Numbered from the stretch's first letter, positions 1-8,791 are shown. The stretch is DNA of 62,831 nt from an uncultured Oscillospiraceae bacterium (GCA_944386055.1 CALWZP010000014.1:1-62831); one strand, 5' to 3'. Notes: generated from the letters alone by a model not told the origin. A program made the numbers and translations.

Positions 1-530
1 GTCTGCAGGGGGATGGTGCCGTCGTGATAGTGCTCGGTGCGGGCGATCTCGGCGCCGCCCAGACGGCCGGACACCTGGGTCTTGATGCCGCGGGCGCCCA
101 TGCGCATGGCGCGGCCCATGGCGTTCTTCATGGCCCGGCGGAAGCCGATGCGCTTCTCCAGCTGCTGGGCGATGTTCTCCGCCACCAGCTGGGCGTTGGT
201 GTCGATGTTCTTCACCTCGACGATGTTCAGGGAGACCGGCTTGCCGGCCAGCTTGGCCAGCTTGGCCTCCAGGGCCTTGATCTCCTCGCCGCCCTTGCCG
301 ATGACCATGCCGGGGCGGGCGCAGTGCAGGTAGATGACCACCTTGCTGTTGTTGCGCTCGATCTCGATCTTGGGCACGCCGGCGGCATACAGGGTCTTCT
401 TCAGATAGTCGCGCAGCTTCTTATCCTCGACCAGCAGATCTCCCGCCTTCTCGTTCTTGGCGTACCAGCGGGAGTCCCAGTCCTTGATGACACCCACGCG
501 GAAGCCGTGGGGATTGACTTTCTGTCCCAT
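1..530 (-). CDS. rpsC: 30S ribosomal protein S3 (partial, C-terminus outside window)
   Basis: This encodes the start of small-subunit protein S3, which sits at the mRNA entry side of the 30S head. The protein begins [20 protein letters not shown], the classic S3 N-terminus. The KH-type RNA-binding segment with the VIGKGGEEI loop is visible further on. The start ATG (528-530, complement) has a GGAGGAG site just upstream, and the stop of rplV lies 15 bases before it, as in the usual S10 operon. The gene runs off the left edge, so only about 176 codons are seen. The identity is secure; only completeness is unknown. Confidence 0.97.
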   Translation of the reverse strand, partial: MGQKVNPHGFRVGVIKDWDSRWYAKNEKAGDLLVEDKKLRDYLKKTLYAAGVPKIEIERNNSKVVIYLHCARPGMVIGKGGEEIKALEAKLAKLAGKPVSLNIVEVKNIDTNAQLVAENIAQQLEKRIGFRRAMKNAMGRAMRMGARGIKTQVSGRLGGAEIARTEHYHDGTIPLQ

Positions 531-545
531 AAATCTCCTCCTCCC

Positions 546-878
546 TTAGCGCTCGCTCACCACGACGGTGATGTGAGAAGTGCGTTTGTTGATCCGATAG
601 GCGCGGCCCTGGGCCCGGGGCATCATCCGCTTGATGATGGGGCCGGGGTTGGCGTAGGTGGCGGACACATACAGCTTCTCGGGGTCCATCTGGTGGTTGT
701 TCTCCGCGTTGGCCGCGGCGCTCTTCACCAGCTTGGTCAGAGGCTCAGAGGCGGCTTTGGGAGTCTGCATCAAAATCGCCAGGGCGGTGGGCACATCCTT
801 GCCGCGGATCAGGTCGCAGACGATCTTGACCTTGCGGGGAGAGATGCGGACATATCTTGCAGTGGCTTTTGCTTCCAT
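546..878 (-). CDS. rplV: 50S ribosomal protein L22
   Basis: L22 lines the peptide exit tunnel of the large subunit. The 110-residue product has the normal family length and opens with [20 protein letters not shown]. It carries the conserved C-terminal segment [20 protein letters not shown], the end of the tunnel hairpin. It lies between rpsS and rpsC, 14 to 15 bases from each, in the order of the S10 operon, and must be co-transcribed with them. Nothing unusual is seen. Confidence 0.97.
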   Translation of the reverse strand: MEAKATARYVRISPRKVKIVCDLIRGKDVPTALAILMQTPKAASEPLTKLVKSAAANAENNHQMDPEKLYVSATYANPGPIIKRMMPRAQGRAYRINKRTSHITVVVSER

Positions 879-892
879 GTTCTCTCTCCTCC

Positions 893-1165
893 TTACTTAC
901 CGGTCTTGCTGCCGGCATGGCCCTTAAAGGTACGGGTGGGGGCGAACTCCCCCAGCTTGTGGCCCACCATATCCTCGGTCACATAGACGGGGATATGCTT
1001 GCGGCCGTCATGCACGGCAAAGGTGTGGCCGACAAAGGAGGGGAAGATGGTGGAGCTGCGGCTCCAGGTCTTCAGCACCTTCTTCTCGCCGGTCTGGTTC
1101 ATTTCATCGACCCGCTTCAGCAGCTCGGGGGCGCAAAAGGGGCCTTTCTTGATACTTCTGCTCAT
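893..1165 (-). CDS. rpsS: 30S ribosomal protein S19
   Basis: S19 is a 30S head protein that contacts S13 and the A-site finger. The 90-residue product begins [16 protein letters not shown] and contains the conserved [20 protein letters not shown] and [16 protein letters not shown] segments. An AGGAGG site precedes the ATG. It sits 14 bases after rplB and 14 before rplV in the S10 operon. Length and sequence are typical. Confidence 0.97.
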   Translation of the reverse strand: MSRSIKKGPFCAPELLKRVDEMNQTGEKKVLKTWSRSSTIFPSFVGHTFAVHDGRKHIPVYVTEDMVGHKLGEFAPTRTFKGHAGSKTGK

Positions 1166-1179
1166 CTTTCACTGCCTCC

Positions 1180-2013
1180 TTACTTCGCGTTGCGGTGCTT
1201 GACGATGAACTTCTCGGTGCGGTTCTTGGTCTTGCGGGTCTTGTAACCCAGCGCGGGCTTGCCCCAGGGGGTGACAGGCCCGGGACGGCCCACGGGGCTC
1301 TTGCCCTCGCCGCCGCCGTGGGGGTGGTCATTGGGGTTCATGACGGAGCCGCGGACGGTGGGCCGCCAACCCATGTGGCGCTTGCGGCCGGCCTTGCCGA
1401 TGTGGATGTTGGCCCAGTCGGTGTTGCCCACCTGGCCGATGGTGGCCTTGCACTCCTCGCGGATATAGCGCACCTCGCCGGAGGGCAGGCGGATCTGCGC
1501 CATGCCGTTCTCCTTGGCCATGAGCTGGGCGGCGGTGCCGGCGGAACGCACCAGCTGGGCGCCCTTGCCGGGATACAGCTCGATGCAGTGGAGCATCTCG
1601 CCCACGGGGATGTTGGCGATGGGCAGGCAGTTGCCGGGCAGGATGTCGGCGTCGGGGCCGGTCATGATCTTGTGGCCCGCCTTCAGGTTGACGGGAGCCA
1701 GGATATAGCGCTTCTCGCCGTCCTCATACTGGATCAGGGCGATGTTGGCGGAGCGGTTGGGGTCATACTGCAGGTTGATGACGGTGGCGGTGCCTTCCTT
1801 GTCCCGCTTGAAGTCGATGATGCGGTACTTCTGGCGGTTGCCGCCGCCGTGATGGCGCACGGTGATGCGGCCGTAGCTGTTGCGGCCGGCGTGCTTCTTC
1901 AGCGGAGCCAGCAGGCTGCGCTCCGGCTTGGCCTTCTTGTCGATCCCCTCAAAGGCGGACACGGTCATGTGGCGGCGGGAGGGGGTTGTGGGCTTGTAAG
2001 TCTTGATTGCCAT
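1180..2013 (-). CDS. rplB: 50S ribosomal protein L2
   Basis: L2 is a primary 23S rRNA binder needed for subunit association and peptidyl-transferase assembly. The 277-residue product starts [20 protein letters not shown] and ends in the conserved [20 protein letters not shown] region and a basic tail. The histidine in the HPHGGG motif is the one linked to peptidyl transfer. A GGAGGAG site precedes the start. Neighbours rplW and rpsS lie 14 bases away on either side. It is a standard member of the S10 operon. Confidence 0.98.
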   Translation of the reverse strand: MAIKTYKPTTPSRRHMTVSAFEGIDKKAKPERSLLAPLKKHAGRNSYGRITVRHHGGGNRQKYRIIDFKRDKEGTATVINLQYDPNRSANIALIQYEDGEKRYILAPVNLKAGHKIMTGPDADILPGNCLPIANIPVGEMLHCIELYPGKGAQLVRSAGTAAQLMAKENGMAQIRLPSGEVRYIREECKATIGQVGNTDWANIHIGKAGRKRHMGWRPTVRGSVMNPNDHPHGGGEGKSPVGRPGPVTPWGKPALGYKTRKTKNRTEKFIVKHRNAK

Positions 2014-2027
2014 GTTCTATCTCCTCC

Positions 2028-2327
2028 TTACACCATGTTTTCAAAGAGCTCGATGCTCTTGGAATCGGGGGTCAGGGTGACCATCGCCTTTTTCCAGCTG
2101 CGGCGGCGGCCCATGGGCTGCATACCCAGGCGCTTCTTCTTGCCCTCCACATGGATGGTGTTGACCTTGGCGACCTTCACGCCGAAGATCTCCTCGACGG
2201 CCTTGGCGATCTCGATCTTGTTGGCGTCGTTCGCCACCTCGAAGGTATAGCGCTTCATCTCGGTCTGGGACATGGAGCGCTCGGTGATGACGGGGCGCTT
2301 GATGATGTCATAAGCATTGGCGGCCAT
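2028..2327 (-). CDS. rplW: 50S ribosomal protein L23
   Basis: L23 sits at the tunnel exit and docks trigger factor and SRP. The 99-residue product begins [20 protein letters not shown], with the conserved KRPVITE motif, and keeps the [11 protein letters not shown] loop. Its ATG overlaps the rplD stop by one base (TAATG), which implies coupled translation. Size and order match the S10 operon of Firmicutes. Confidence 0.97.
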   Translation of the reverse strand: MAANAYDIIKRPVITERSMSQTEMKRYTFEVANDANKIEIAKAVEEIFGVKVAKVNTIHVEGKKKRLGMQPMGRRRSWKKAMVTLTPDSKSIELFENMV

Positions 2328-2947
2328 TACGCGAACACCTCCTCGATGACGGCCAGGGCAGCCTTGTCCACGACCAGCTGCTTGGCGTTGGTGATGTCAT
2401 ACACATTGATCAGGTTGGCGGGAGAGGTCACCATCCCGGGGATGTTCCGGGTGGACTTGACCACCTTCTCGTCCACGCCGGCGGTGATGACCACCGCCTT
2501 GGTGGCCTTCAGCGCGTCCAGCAGGGTCTGCATGGTTTTGGTCTTGATCTCGTCCACGGCCAGACCGTCCACCACCAGGATCTCGCCGGCGGCGGCCTTG
2601 GCGGACAGGGCGGACTTCAGCGCCAGACGGCGGGTCTTCTTGTTGATGGTGTAGCTGTAATCCCGGGGCTTGGGAGCGAACACAATGCCGCCGTGGGTCC
2701 ACTGGGGGGCGCGGGTGCTGCCCTGACGGGCGTGACCGGTGCCCTTCTGACGCCAGGGCTTCTTGCCGCCGCCGGAGACCTCGGCGCGGGTCAGGGCGCT
2801 CTGGGTGCCCTGGCGGCAGTTGGCCAGGTGATTCTTGACCGCCGCATGGACCACCGCCACATTGGGCTCCACACCGAAGACGGCCTCGGAGAGCTCGATC
2901 TCGCCGACCTGCTGGCCGGCCATGTTATACACAGTAGCTTTAGGCAT
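2327..2947 (-). CDS. rplD: 50S ribosomal protein L4
   Basis: L4 is a tunnel protein of the 50S subunit and in E. coli also a feedback regulator of the S10 operon. The 206-residue product starts [20 protein letters not shown]. It has the long conserved loop with [20 protein letters not shown], which reaches into the tunnel. It lies between rplC and rplW, 19 bases after the rplC stop, and its stop overlaps the rplW start. Whether L4 controls this operon cannot be judged from the sequence. Confidence 0.97.
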   Translation of the reverse strand: MPKATVYNMAGQQVGEIELSEAVFGVEPNVAVVHAAVKNHLANCRQGTQSALTRAEVSGGGKKPWRQKGTGHARQGSTRAPQWTHGGIVFAPKPRDYSYTINKKTRRLALKSALSAKAAAGEILVVDGLAVDEIKTKTMQTLLDALKATKAVVITAGVDEKVVKSTRNIPGMVTSPANLINVYDITNAKQLVVDKAALAVIEEVFA

Positions 2948-2966
2948 ATCCTACACTCTCCTTTCC

Positions 2967-3695
2967 TTACTTGTTGCGGGCGGAAGCCTTCTGCGGGTTG
3001 ACGCGGGCAGAGGCCTTCTGCGGGTTGACGCGGCCGGAAGCGGCGGGACCCTTGGCCTCGGCGATGTTCTTCACGCTGTTGCGCAGGAACACGATGCCGC
3101 CCTTGGGGCCGGGGATGGCGCCCCGCACGGCGATGATGCCCAGCTCGGGGTCCACCTGGACCACATCCAGGTTCATGACGGTGACCTGCTCAGCGCCCAT
3201 CTGGCCGGCGCCGATGGTGCCCTTGATGATCTTGGACATGTGGCTGGTGGCGCCCAGAGAGCCCACCTGACGGACCACAGGGCCGGAGCCGTGGGTCTCC
3301 TTCAGACGATGGGCGCCGTGGCGCTTGATGACGCCCTGATAGCCGTGGCCCTTGCTGATGCCGGTGACATCCACCCGGTCGCCGGCGGCGAAGACATCCG
3401 CCTTCAGCTCGTCGCCCACCTGGTACTTGGAGCAGTCGTCCAGACGGAACTCCTTGAGCACCTTCTTCAGGGGCACGCCGGCTTTCTTCAGGTGGCCGGC
3501 CTCGGGCTTGGTGAGCTTGCGCTCCTCAATCTCGCCGAACCCCATCTGCACGGCCTCGTATCCGTCCTTCTCGGCGGTCTTCTTCTGCACCACGGTGCAG
3601 GGGCCGGCCTGGATCACGGTGACGGGGATCACATGGCCGGACTCATCGAAGACCTGGGTCATGCCGATCTTTTTTCCGATGATCGCTTTTTCCAT
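2967..3695 (-). CDS. rplC: 50S ribosomal protein L3, with a repetitive C-terminal tail
   Basis: L3 is an early-assembly 50S protein near the peptidyl-transferase centre. The product starts MEKAIIGKKIGMTQVFDESG and contains the conserved GHGYQGVIKRHG and GSLGATSHMSKIIKGT regions. At 242 residues it is some 30 longer than usual. The extra length is a tail in which the nine-residue unit RVNPQKASA occurs twice (DNA repeat of 27 bases at 2976-3029), ending RNK. A GGAGGAAA site precedes the ATG. A 193-base spacer separates it from rpsJ, which is large for this operon. Confidence 0.97.
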   Translation of the reverse strand: MEKAIIGKKIGMTQVFDESGHVIPVTVIQAGPCTVVQKKTAEKDGYEAVQMGFGEIEERKLTKPEAGHLKKAGVPLKKVLKEFRLDDCSKYQVGDELKADVFAAGDRVDVTGISKGHGYQGVIKRHGAHRLKETHGSGPVVRQVGSLGATSHMSKIIKGTIGAGQMGAEQVTVMNLDVVQVDPELGIIAVRGAIPGPKGGIVFLRNSVKNIAEAKGPAASGRVNPQKASARVNPQKASARNK

Positions 3696-3888
3696 ATTGG
3701 TGTTTCCTCCTGTTCAGGTTATTGGTCGGCGTAGTTGGCTGTCCCATCGGGCTGGGCGGCCATTGCTCCGACGACTTGACCCGCCTGTCTCAAAAAACGC
3801 GACAGGCTGCGGTACAAACAAGATTTGCTGTGTGAGATCCTGCTGCTGTTTTCACGCCCCGCCTGTTCACGACGGCTCGGACGCTTCC
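3696..3888 (-). other. long rpsJ-rplC spacer
   Basis: Most gaps in this ribosomal operon are under 20 bases, but 193 bases separate rpsJ and rplC. No open reading frame with a ribosome site is seen. On the minus strand it holds a hairpin with CCTGTC and GACAGG arms around an 11-base T-rich loop (about 3793-3815). It could be an mRNA processing or control site, which is not proven. Confidence 0.4.
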
Positions 3889-4200
3889 TTACAGCTTGAT
3901 CTCGATCTCCACGCCCGCGGGCAGCTCCAGGCTCATCAGGGCCTCCACGGTCTTGGGAGAGGGCTTGATCACATCGATCAGGCGCTTGTGGGTGCGGCGC
4001 TCGAACTGCTCCCGGCTGTCCTTGTACTTGTGGACGGCCCGCAGGATGGTCACGACCTCCTTCTTGGTGGGCAGGGGGATGGGGCCGGAGACGGTGGCGC
4101 CGGTGCGCTTGGCGGTCTCCACGATCTTCTCGGCGCTCTGGTCGATCATCTGATGGTCATAGGCCTTCAGACGAATGCGGATCATTTCTTTCTGTGCCAT
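3889..4200 (-). CDS. rpsJ: 30S ribosomal protein S10
   Basis: S10 is a 30S head protein and, as NusE, a partner in transcription antitermination. The 103-residue product has the normal size and contains [20 protein letters not shown] and the loop [18 protein letters not shown]. It is the first gene of the ribosomal operon. Its ATG has a GGAGGAAA site, and a strong promoter lies about 330 bases upstream (4526-4554). Confidence 0.97.
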   Translation of the reverse strand: MAQKEMIRIRLKAYDHQMIDQSAEKIVETAKRTGATVSGPIPLPTKKEVVTILRAVHKYKDSREQFERRTHKRLIDVIKPSPKTVEALMSLELPAGVEIEIKL

Positions 4201-4525
4201 TTGCTTGTTTTCCTCCTTAAATACATACGAAGTCGACTGGGTGGGCCGGGCGGTGTCCCGAACCCGCTTTCTGTCCTCCCGCTTTTCAGCGGGTGCTTCG
4301 TACGGTGAGAAAATATTCTGTACACTTTCCCGTGCGTATCACTCCAGCTCAGAACAAAGACCGGCAGAGCATGGCGCCGGCCGGTCTTCTCCCGCATGGC
4401 GATATACGCCTGTGCAGAAACTCTCTCAGCCGCCCGATTTCAACGGACATACTCCGCGGAAGTTACCGGCATGCGCCGCAATCTCCCGCATCATCGCAGA
4501 CTGCGCCCCAAACAGGCGCTTGACT
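4201..4525 (-). promoter_or_regulatory. long 5' leader of the S10 operon
   Basis: About 320 untranslated bases lie between the predicted transcription start and rpsJ. No gene is supported here. On the minus strand it contains a CCCGC/GCGGG hairpin (about 4281-4296) without a T-tract. A leader this long in front of a ribosomal operon suggests post-transcriptional control, but I do not recognise a known ribosomal leader family. Confidence 0.45.
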
Positions 4526-4554
4526 ATCATAATACACCAATTCTCCAAAGTCAA
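4526..4554 (-). promoter_or_regulatory. sigma-A promoter of the S10 operon
   Basis: On the minus strand TTGACT (4549-4554) and TATGAT (4526-4531) are 17 bases apart. This is close to consensus, faces rpsJ and lies just after the secG terminator. It is the only strong promoter seen for the operon in this window. Confidence 0.8.
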
Positions 4555-4593
4555 GTGTTTTTCTCCGGAAAGCGCATATTTTTCTTCCTCGGG

Positions 4594-4630
4594 ACAAAAA
4601 GCTGCGGGGCCGGCCTTTGCCGGTCCCGCA
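4594..4630 (-). terminator. rho-independent terminator of secG
   Basis: Read on the minus strand, a GC-rich hairpin with arms around TGCGGG and CCGGC, an AAAG loop, then GCCGG and CCCGCA is followed by GCTTTTT. It lies 16 bases after the secG stop and separates secG from the ribosomal operon. Confidence 0.85.
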
Positions 4631-4646
4631 GAATCCGCATTTCAGC

Positions 4647-4883
4647 TCAGATCAGGCACAGCACCAGGGTAAGCACCATAAACACCAGCGCCACCCACTT
4701 GGTCATCTTAGCCAGCTTGGCATCCACGCCCTTGGCCTTGTTCTTGGACAGGAAGGTATCCGCGCCGCCGGCGATGGCGCCGGACAGGCCCGCGCTCTTA
4801 CCAGACTGGAGCAGCACCACGGCGATGAGGAACAGGCCGCACAGGACCTGGATCACCGTCAGCACGATCATCAAAACATCCAT
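4647..4883 (-). CDS. secG: protein translocase subunit SecG
   Basis: SecG is the small membrane subunit of the SecYEG channel. The 78-residue product MDVLMIVLTVIQVLCGLFLI... has two hydrophobic segments (about 3-24 and 56-77). Between them is the conserved region QSGKSAGLSGAIAGGAD, with FLSKNKAKG after it. The start at 4883 is chosen because AAAGGAA lies 9 to 10 bases upstream; an in-frame start six codons earlier has no such site. It has its own promoter and terminator. Confidence 0.95.
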   Translation of the reverse strand: MDVLMIVLTVIQVLCGLFLIAVVLLQSGKSAGLSGAIAGGADTFLSKNKAKGVDAKLAKMTKWVALVFMVLTLVLCLI

Positions 4884-4970
4884 TCTTATCGTTCCTTTCA
4901 ACCCGCGGGCACGCCTGCAGGGATTCTCCTTTTGTGCTCCTCCCCGCGCTCCGGTTCAGATGCAGAAGAG

Positions 4971-4999
4971 ATAATACCATATCTCCCGGAAAATTGCAA
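4971..4999 (-). promoter_or_regulatory. promoter of secG
   Basis: On the minus strand TTGCAA (4994-4999) and TATTAT (4971-4976) are spaced by 17 bases, with a TGG extension before the -10. It points at secG about 90 bases downstream. Confidence 0.7.
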
Positions 5000-5031
5000 G
5001 CATTTTTTACAGCGTCCTGCTCCGGAAGCGG

Positions 5032-5310
5032 TCACAGAGGGAGAAGCAGCGTCAGCGCCCACACCGCAGCGGTGAGCAGGGCCCCCGCAGCACAGCAGAA
5101 CGGCCGGGGAATGCGGGAGAGCCGGCGGCCCACTCCGGTGCTGCGCCTGCTGTATTCAGCGGCCACCCTCCGAGCCTCCTCCAGCAGCTGCTCGGCGGAG
5201 ACGCTCTCCTGGCCGGCCGGGTCCTCCCGGACAAAAAAGATCGCCTGTTCGAACAGCCGGGGGTCCGGCGCCTTCACCACGATGACCCGGCGGGTCATTC
5301 CTTTTACCAT
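5032..5310 (-). CDS. small tail-anchored membrane protein, unknown function
   Basis: The 92-residue product begins MVKGMTRRVIVVKAPDPRLF. A soluble N-terminal part (about 1-55) resembles a short alpha/beta unit. A basic stretch (YSRRSTGVGRRLSRIPR) follows, and one C-terminal hydrophobic segment (about 71-92) ends the protein, so it is probably tail-anchored with its body in the cytoplasm. The ATG at 5310 has AAGGAAG upstream. It lies just upstream of secG and is divergent from the spore lytic gene. I have an impression that similar short proteins occur next to secG in related genomes but cannot verify it. No function is assigned. Confidence 0.6.
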   Translation of the reverse strand: MVKGMTRRVIVVKAPDPRLFEQAIFFVREDPAGQESVSAEQLLEEARRVAAEYSRRSTGVGRRLSRIPRPFCCAAGALLTAAVWALTLLLPL

Positions 5311-5447
5311 GGACGGTCCACTTCCTTTCCCATTCGTCGCTCTTATTCTCCCCGCTCCGCCGGCAGTCTATGCCGCCGCTTCCAAACTTTTCTCCGCATA
5401 GGCCGCCACGCGCCTCCGTAAACTACCCCAAAAGGAAGGTGTTGACC

Positions 5448-6152
5448 ATGTCCTCTCTCTCCCGCTTCTCCAAGCACCGCGCGTCGCTGTGTCTGGCGCT
5501 GGCCCTGGTGTTCGTGGTGAATATTCTGCTGATCCTGCTGGTGCAGACTGCCTGGGCCGCCACCTACAGCCAGGGCTCCACCGGCGAGACGGTGCGCACC
5601 ATCCAGACCAAGCTGAAGCGCTGGGGCTATTATGACGGCCAAGTGGACGGCGTCTACGGCAGCGGCACTGCCGCGGCGGTGCGGTACTTCCAGCAGAAAA
5701 ACGGCCTCACCGTAGACGGGGTGGCGGGACCCGCCACCCTCCAGGCCCTTGGCATCTATGAGAACAGCGGCTCCGGCTCCTCCTCCGGCAGCTCCGGCCA
5801 GGACGCCAGCCTGGACCTGCTGGCCCGGGTGATCTCCGCGGAGGCCCGGGGGGAGCCGTACAGCGGCCAGGTGGCGGTGGGGGCGGTGATCCTCAACCGG
5901 GTGAACCATCCCTCCTTCCCCAACACCATCGCCGGGGTGGTGTATCAGAAGGGGGCCTTCACCTGTATGGTGGACGGGCAGATCGACCAGCCGGTGGCCG
6001 CCTCCGCCTACCGGGCCGCCCGGGACGCCCTCAACGGCAGCGATCCCTCCGGCGGCGCCATCTACTATTTCAACCCCGACACCGCCACCAGCAGCTGGAT
6101 CTGGAGCCGCCCCCTCATCACCGTCATCGGCAGCCACCGCTTCTGCGCGTAA
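5448..6152 (+). CDS. sleB: spore cortex-lytic enzyme (SleB/CwlJ-type hydrolase)
   Basis: SleB enzymes degrade muramic-lactam cortex peptidoglycan during germination. The 234-residue product has a signal-type N-terminus (hydrophobic about 15-38, ending QTAWAA). A peptidoglycan-binding type-1 domain (about 45-102) carries GQVDGVYGSGTAAAVRYFQ and GLTVDGVAGPATLQALGI. A Ser/Gly linker follows. The C-terminal Hydrolase_2 domain (about 122-234) contains RVISAEARGEPYSGQVAVGA, including the catalytic-type glutamate. The start at 5448 is set by AAGGAAGG upstream; an earlier in-frame ATG adds 26 unlikely residues. A clear terminator follows. It supports an endospore-forming host. Confidence 0.92.
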   Translation: MSSLSRFSKHRASLCLALALVFVVNILLILLVQTAWAATYSQGSTGETVRTIQTKLKRWGYYDGQVDGVYGSGTAAAVRYFQQKNGLTVDGVAGPATLQALGIYENSGSGSSSGSSGQDASLDLLARVISAEARGEPYSGQVAVGAVILNRVNHPSFPNTIAGVVYQKGAFTCMVDGQIDQPVAASAYRAARDALNGSDPSGGAIYYFNPDTATSSWIWSRPLITVIGSHRFCA

Positions 6153-6165
6153 TAGCCGCCTTCCG

Positions 6166-6204
6166 GGAGGGAACCGAAACTTTCGGTTCCCTCCTTGCCT
6201 TTTT
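6166..6204 (+). terminator. terminator after sleB
   Basis: GGAGGGAACCGAAA and TTTCGGTTCCCTCC form a perfect 14-bp stem with a one-base loop, followed by TTGCCTTTTT. The T-rich tail doubles as the -35 region of the next promoter. Confidence 0.9.
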
Positions 6205-6223
6205 CCGGCGGCCGTGGTATATT
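6195..6223 (+). promoter_or_regulatory. promoter of the MATE exporter gene
   Basis: TTGCCT (6195-6200) and TATATT (6218-6223) are 17 bases apart, with TGG before the -10 box. It lies 48 bases upstream of the GTG start and overlaps the tail of the sleB terminator. Confidence 0.65.
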
Positions 6224-6270
6224 GATATCTTGTGTTTCCCAGCATACCGCAGGAGAGAGGAGGGGACGGC

Positions 6271-7623
6271 GTGTATTCCAACCGTGATCTGGCCAAGCTG
6301 CTGATTCCGCTGATCATCGAGCAGATGCTCACCGCCCTGATGGGGACGGTGGACACCGTGATGGTCTCCACCATCAGTCCCGCCGCCGTCTCCGGCGTGT
6401 CCCTGGTGGACTCCATCAATGTGCTCATGCAGTATGTCTTCGCCGCCCTGGCCACCGGCGGCACCATCGTCTGCTCCCAGTATCTGGGGCGGCGGGATGT
6501 AAGCGGGGCCAACAACGCCGCCCGGCAGGTGCTGCTGTCCGTGCTGGTGCTGTCCACGGTCATCACGGTGGTGTGCGTGGTCTTCCGTCAGCCGCTTCTG
6601 GCGCTGATCTTCGGCTCCGCCGAACCCGCAGTGATGGACGCCGCCCTGACCTATTTTCTCCTCACCGCCCTGTCCTATCCCTTTATGGGGATCTACGATG
6701 TCAGCGCCGCCCTGTACCGGGCCACCGGCAACTCCCGGCTGCCCATGGTGATCTCCGCCAGCTGCAATGTGGTGAACATCGTGGGCAACTCCATCACCAT
6801 CTACATTCTGGACTGGGGGGTGGCGGGGGCCGCTCTGTCCACCCTGGTCTCCCGCATCCTGGCCGCAGTGATCCTGCTGATCATCCAGGACCGCCCCCAC
6901 CAGATCCTCACCGTTGGGCCCTACCGCACCATCCGCCCCGACTTTGCCACCATCGCCCTGGTGCTGTCCATCGGCATCCCCACCGGCCTGGAGAACGGCC
7001 TGTTCCAGTTCGGCAAGCTGGCGGTGCAGAGCGCGGTGTCCACCCTGTCCACCACCGAGATCTCCGCCCAGGCCATCGTGGTGGTGCTGGAGGCGTTCAC
7101 CAGCATGCCCTCCATGGCCATCGGCCTGGGACTGGTCACCGTGGCGGGACAGTGCATGGGCGCCGGACGGCCGGATGAGGCCAGGCGGTACATCTGGAAG
7201 CTCACCGCTCTGTCCGCCGCCGTGCTGTTTATCACCAACTGGGCGGTCTACTTCCTCACCGCCCCCATCACCCGTCTGGCGGGGATGGAGGCGGAGGCCG
7301 CCGCCCTGACCTGCCAGCTGATGCTCATCATCAGCATCGTCAAGCCCTTCCTGTGGCCCATGGCCTTCACCCCGGTGAACGGCATGAAGGCCGCCGGAGA
7401 TGTGCGCTTCACCATGGTGGTCTCCACCGTGTCCATGTGGATCTTCCGGGTGGGACTGTGCTATCTGCTCATTTTGGGGCATGGCTTCGGCCCGCTGGGG
7501 GTGTGGATCGGCATGTTTGCCGACTGGGCGGTGCGCTCGGTGATCTACACCATCCACCTGATCCGGGGCCGCTGGGCCACCAAGCGGGTGCTGAAGGAGG
7601 CTCCGCCCGCCCAGGAGCCCTGA
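6271..7623 (+). CDS. MATE family multidrug/toxin efflux transporter
   Basis: MATE carriers export cationic compounds in exchange for Na+ or H+. The 450-residue product has the family length and about 12 hydrophobic segments in two halves. Family features near the N-terminus include KLLIPLIIEQMLTALMGTVD and later GGTIVCSQYLGRRD. I chose the GTG at 6271, which has GGAGGGG five bases upstream, over an ATG 13 codons earlier. It stands alone between its promoter and a bidirectional terminator. The substrate cannot be read from the sequence. Confidence 0.92.
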   Translation: MYSNRDLAKLLIPLIIEQMLTALMGTVDTVMVSTISPAAVSGVSLVDSINVLMQYVFAALATGGTIVCSQYLGRRDVSGANNAARQVLLSVLVLSTVITVVCVVFRQPLLALIFGSAEPAVMDAALTYFLLTALSYPFMGIYDVSAALYRATGNSRLPMVISASCNVVNIVGNSITIYILDWGVAGAALSTLVSRILAAVILLIIQDRPHQILTVGPYRTIRPDFATIALVLSIGIPTGLENGLFQFGKLAVQSAVSTLSTTEISAQAIVVVLEAFTSMPSMAIGLGLVTVAGQCMGAGRPDEARRYIWKLTALSAAVLFITNWAVYFLTAPITRLAGMEAEAAALTCQLMLIISIVKPFLWPMAFTPVNGMKAAGDVRFTMVVSTVSMWIFRVGLCYLLILGHGFGPLGVWIGMFADWAVRSVIYTIHLIRGRWATKRVLKEAPPAQEP

Positions 7624-7643
7624 CCTCCGCTCCTGCAAGGCAT

Positions 7644-7684
7644 AAAAACGCCCGGCCGTTCCTTTGGAACGGCCGGGCGTTTTT
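7644..7684. terminator. bidirectional terminator between the MATE gene and rpsR
   Basis: AAAAACGCCCGGCCGTTCC and its perfect complement flank a TTT loop, with A and T runs on both sides. It can serve the plus-strand MATE gene and the convergent minus-strand rpsF-ssb-rpsR operon. Confidence 0.92.
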
Positions 7685-7702
7685 CATTTGCCGGAGCTGA
7701 TG

Positions 7703-7945
7703 TCAGTCGGTGACATAGGGCAGCAGCGCAATCTGACGGGCGCGCTTGATGGCCTCAGTCAGCTGGCGCTGGTGCATGGCGCAGGTGCCGGTGGTGCGGC
7801 GGGGCAGGATCTTGGCCCGCTCGGAAGTGTAGCGGCGCAGCTTGCCCGCGTCCTTATAGTCGATGTGCTCCACCTTGTCCACGCAGAAGGCGCAGACCTT
7901 GCGGCGCTTGCGGCCGCGAGGGCCTCTGTTATCTCCCATAGCCAT
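7703..7945 (-). CDS. rpsR: 30S ribosomal protein S18
   Basis: S18 pairs with S6 on the 30S platform. The 80-residue product begins [20 protein letters not shown] and has the conserved [20 protein letters not shown] block. It has CAFC plus a later cysteine, so it looks like the zinc-ribbon (C+) form. AAAAGGAGG lies 9 bases before the ATG. It is the last gene of the rpsF-ssb-rpsR operon, 65 bases after ssb. Confidence 0.97.
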   Translation of the reverse strand: MAMGDNRGPRGRKRRKVCAFCVDKVEHIDYKDAGKLRRYTSERAKILPRRTTGTCAMHQRQLTEAIKRARQIALLPYVTD

Positions 7946-8010
7946 GGAAACAAACCTCCTTTTACGACCATGTCAGGTCAAAGTATGCAATGACGGCTGT
8001 CATTGGAATG

Positions 8011-8481
8011 TCAGAACGGAAGCTCTCCGTCGTCGGACAGCTCGGCGAACTGGTCGCCCATGGGGGCGCCGTAGCCGCCCATGGGGGCGGTGGAGGACGG
8101 CGCGGGGGCCGCCGGAGCGGACTGCTGATATCCGCCGTAGCCGGCCCCGTCTCCGTCCCGCCGGGAGTCGCCGAAATAGACATTGTCCGCCACCACCTCG
8201 GCGGAGCGGCGCTTGTTGCCGTCCCGGTCGGTCCAGTCCCGCAGCTGCAGCCGGCCCTCCACCACGGCCATGCGGCCCTTGGTAAAGTACTTGCTGACGA
8301 ACTCCGCGGTGCTGCGCCAGGCGACAATGTCGATGAAATCGGTGGTCTTTTCGCCGGTGTTCCTGTCCTTGAAGTCCCGGTCCACGGCCAGAGAGAAGGA
8401 GGCCACGGGGGTCCCCGTCTGGGTGTGCCTCAGCTCCGGGTCACGGGTCAGACGGCCCATGAGAATGATCCTGTTCAGCAT
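8011..8481 (-). CDS. ssb: single-stranded DNA-binding protein
   Basis: SSB coats single-stranded DNA during replication and repair. The 156-residue product has an N-terminal OB fold (about 1-105) starting MLNRIILMGRLTRDPELRHT, with the later ADNVYFGDSRR edge. A flexible Ala/Gly/Pro linker ends in the acidic tip DDGELPF, which binds partner proteins. It lies 13 bases after rpsF and before rpsR, the usual Firmicutes order. Length and tip are typical of the housekeeping copy. Confidence 0.97.
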   Translation of the reverse strand: MLNRIILMGRLTRDPELRHTQTGTPVASFSLAVDRDFKDRNTGEKTTDFIDIVAWRSTAEFVSKYFTKGRMAVVEGRLQLRDWTDRDGNKRRSAEVVADNVYFGDSRRDGDGAGYGGYQQSAPAAPAPSSTAPMGGYGAPMGDQFAELSDDGELPF

Positions 8482-8494
8482 GTCGGCTCCCCTC

Positions 8495-8791
8495 TCACTC
8501 GTCCTTGCAGACGATGATAGAGCGCATCACGCCGTCCGCAATGCGGAACTGGCGGTCCAGCTCCCGGGGGAACTCAGGGGTGGCGTTGAAGGTCATCAGG
8601 ACATAGTAGCCCTCGGTCAGATCGTTGATGGGATAGGCCAGATGGCGCTTGCCCCACTCATCGACCTCGGCCAGGGTCGCCTTGCTCTCCACCAGTCCCT
8701 TGAACTTGGCCACCACAGCGGCGATGCCCTCCTCGCCCAGGTTGGGGTCGACGATGAACACCGCCTCGTAATTCGCGTTGGTCTTTGCCAT
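8495..8791 (-). CDS. rpsF: 30S ribosomal protein S6
   Basis: S6 forms a heterodimer with S18 on the 30S platform. The 98-residue product starts MAKTNANYEAVFIVDPNLGE and contains VDEWGKRHLAYPINDLTEGY, a signature of the family. The start at 8791 is chosen because AAGGAGG lies 8 bases upstream; a GTG three codons earlier overlaps that site. It is the first gene of the operon, behind a near-consensus promoter and a structured leader. Confidence 0.96.
   Translation of the reverse strand: MAKTNANYEAVFIVDPNLGEEGIAAVVAKFKGLVESKATLAEVDEWGKRHLAYPINDLTEGYYVLMTFNATPEFPRELDRQFRIADGVMRSIIVCKDE

Noticed and set aside
6124-7638. Open frame of 504 codons opposite the MATE gene
   Set aside because: Rich in Gly, His and Gln, no family resemblance; shadow of the MATE gene.
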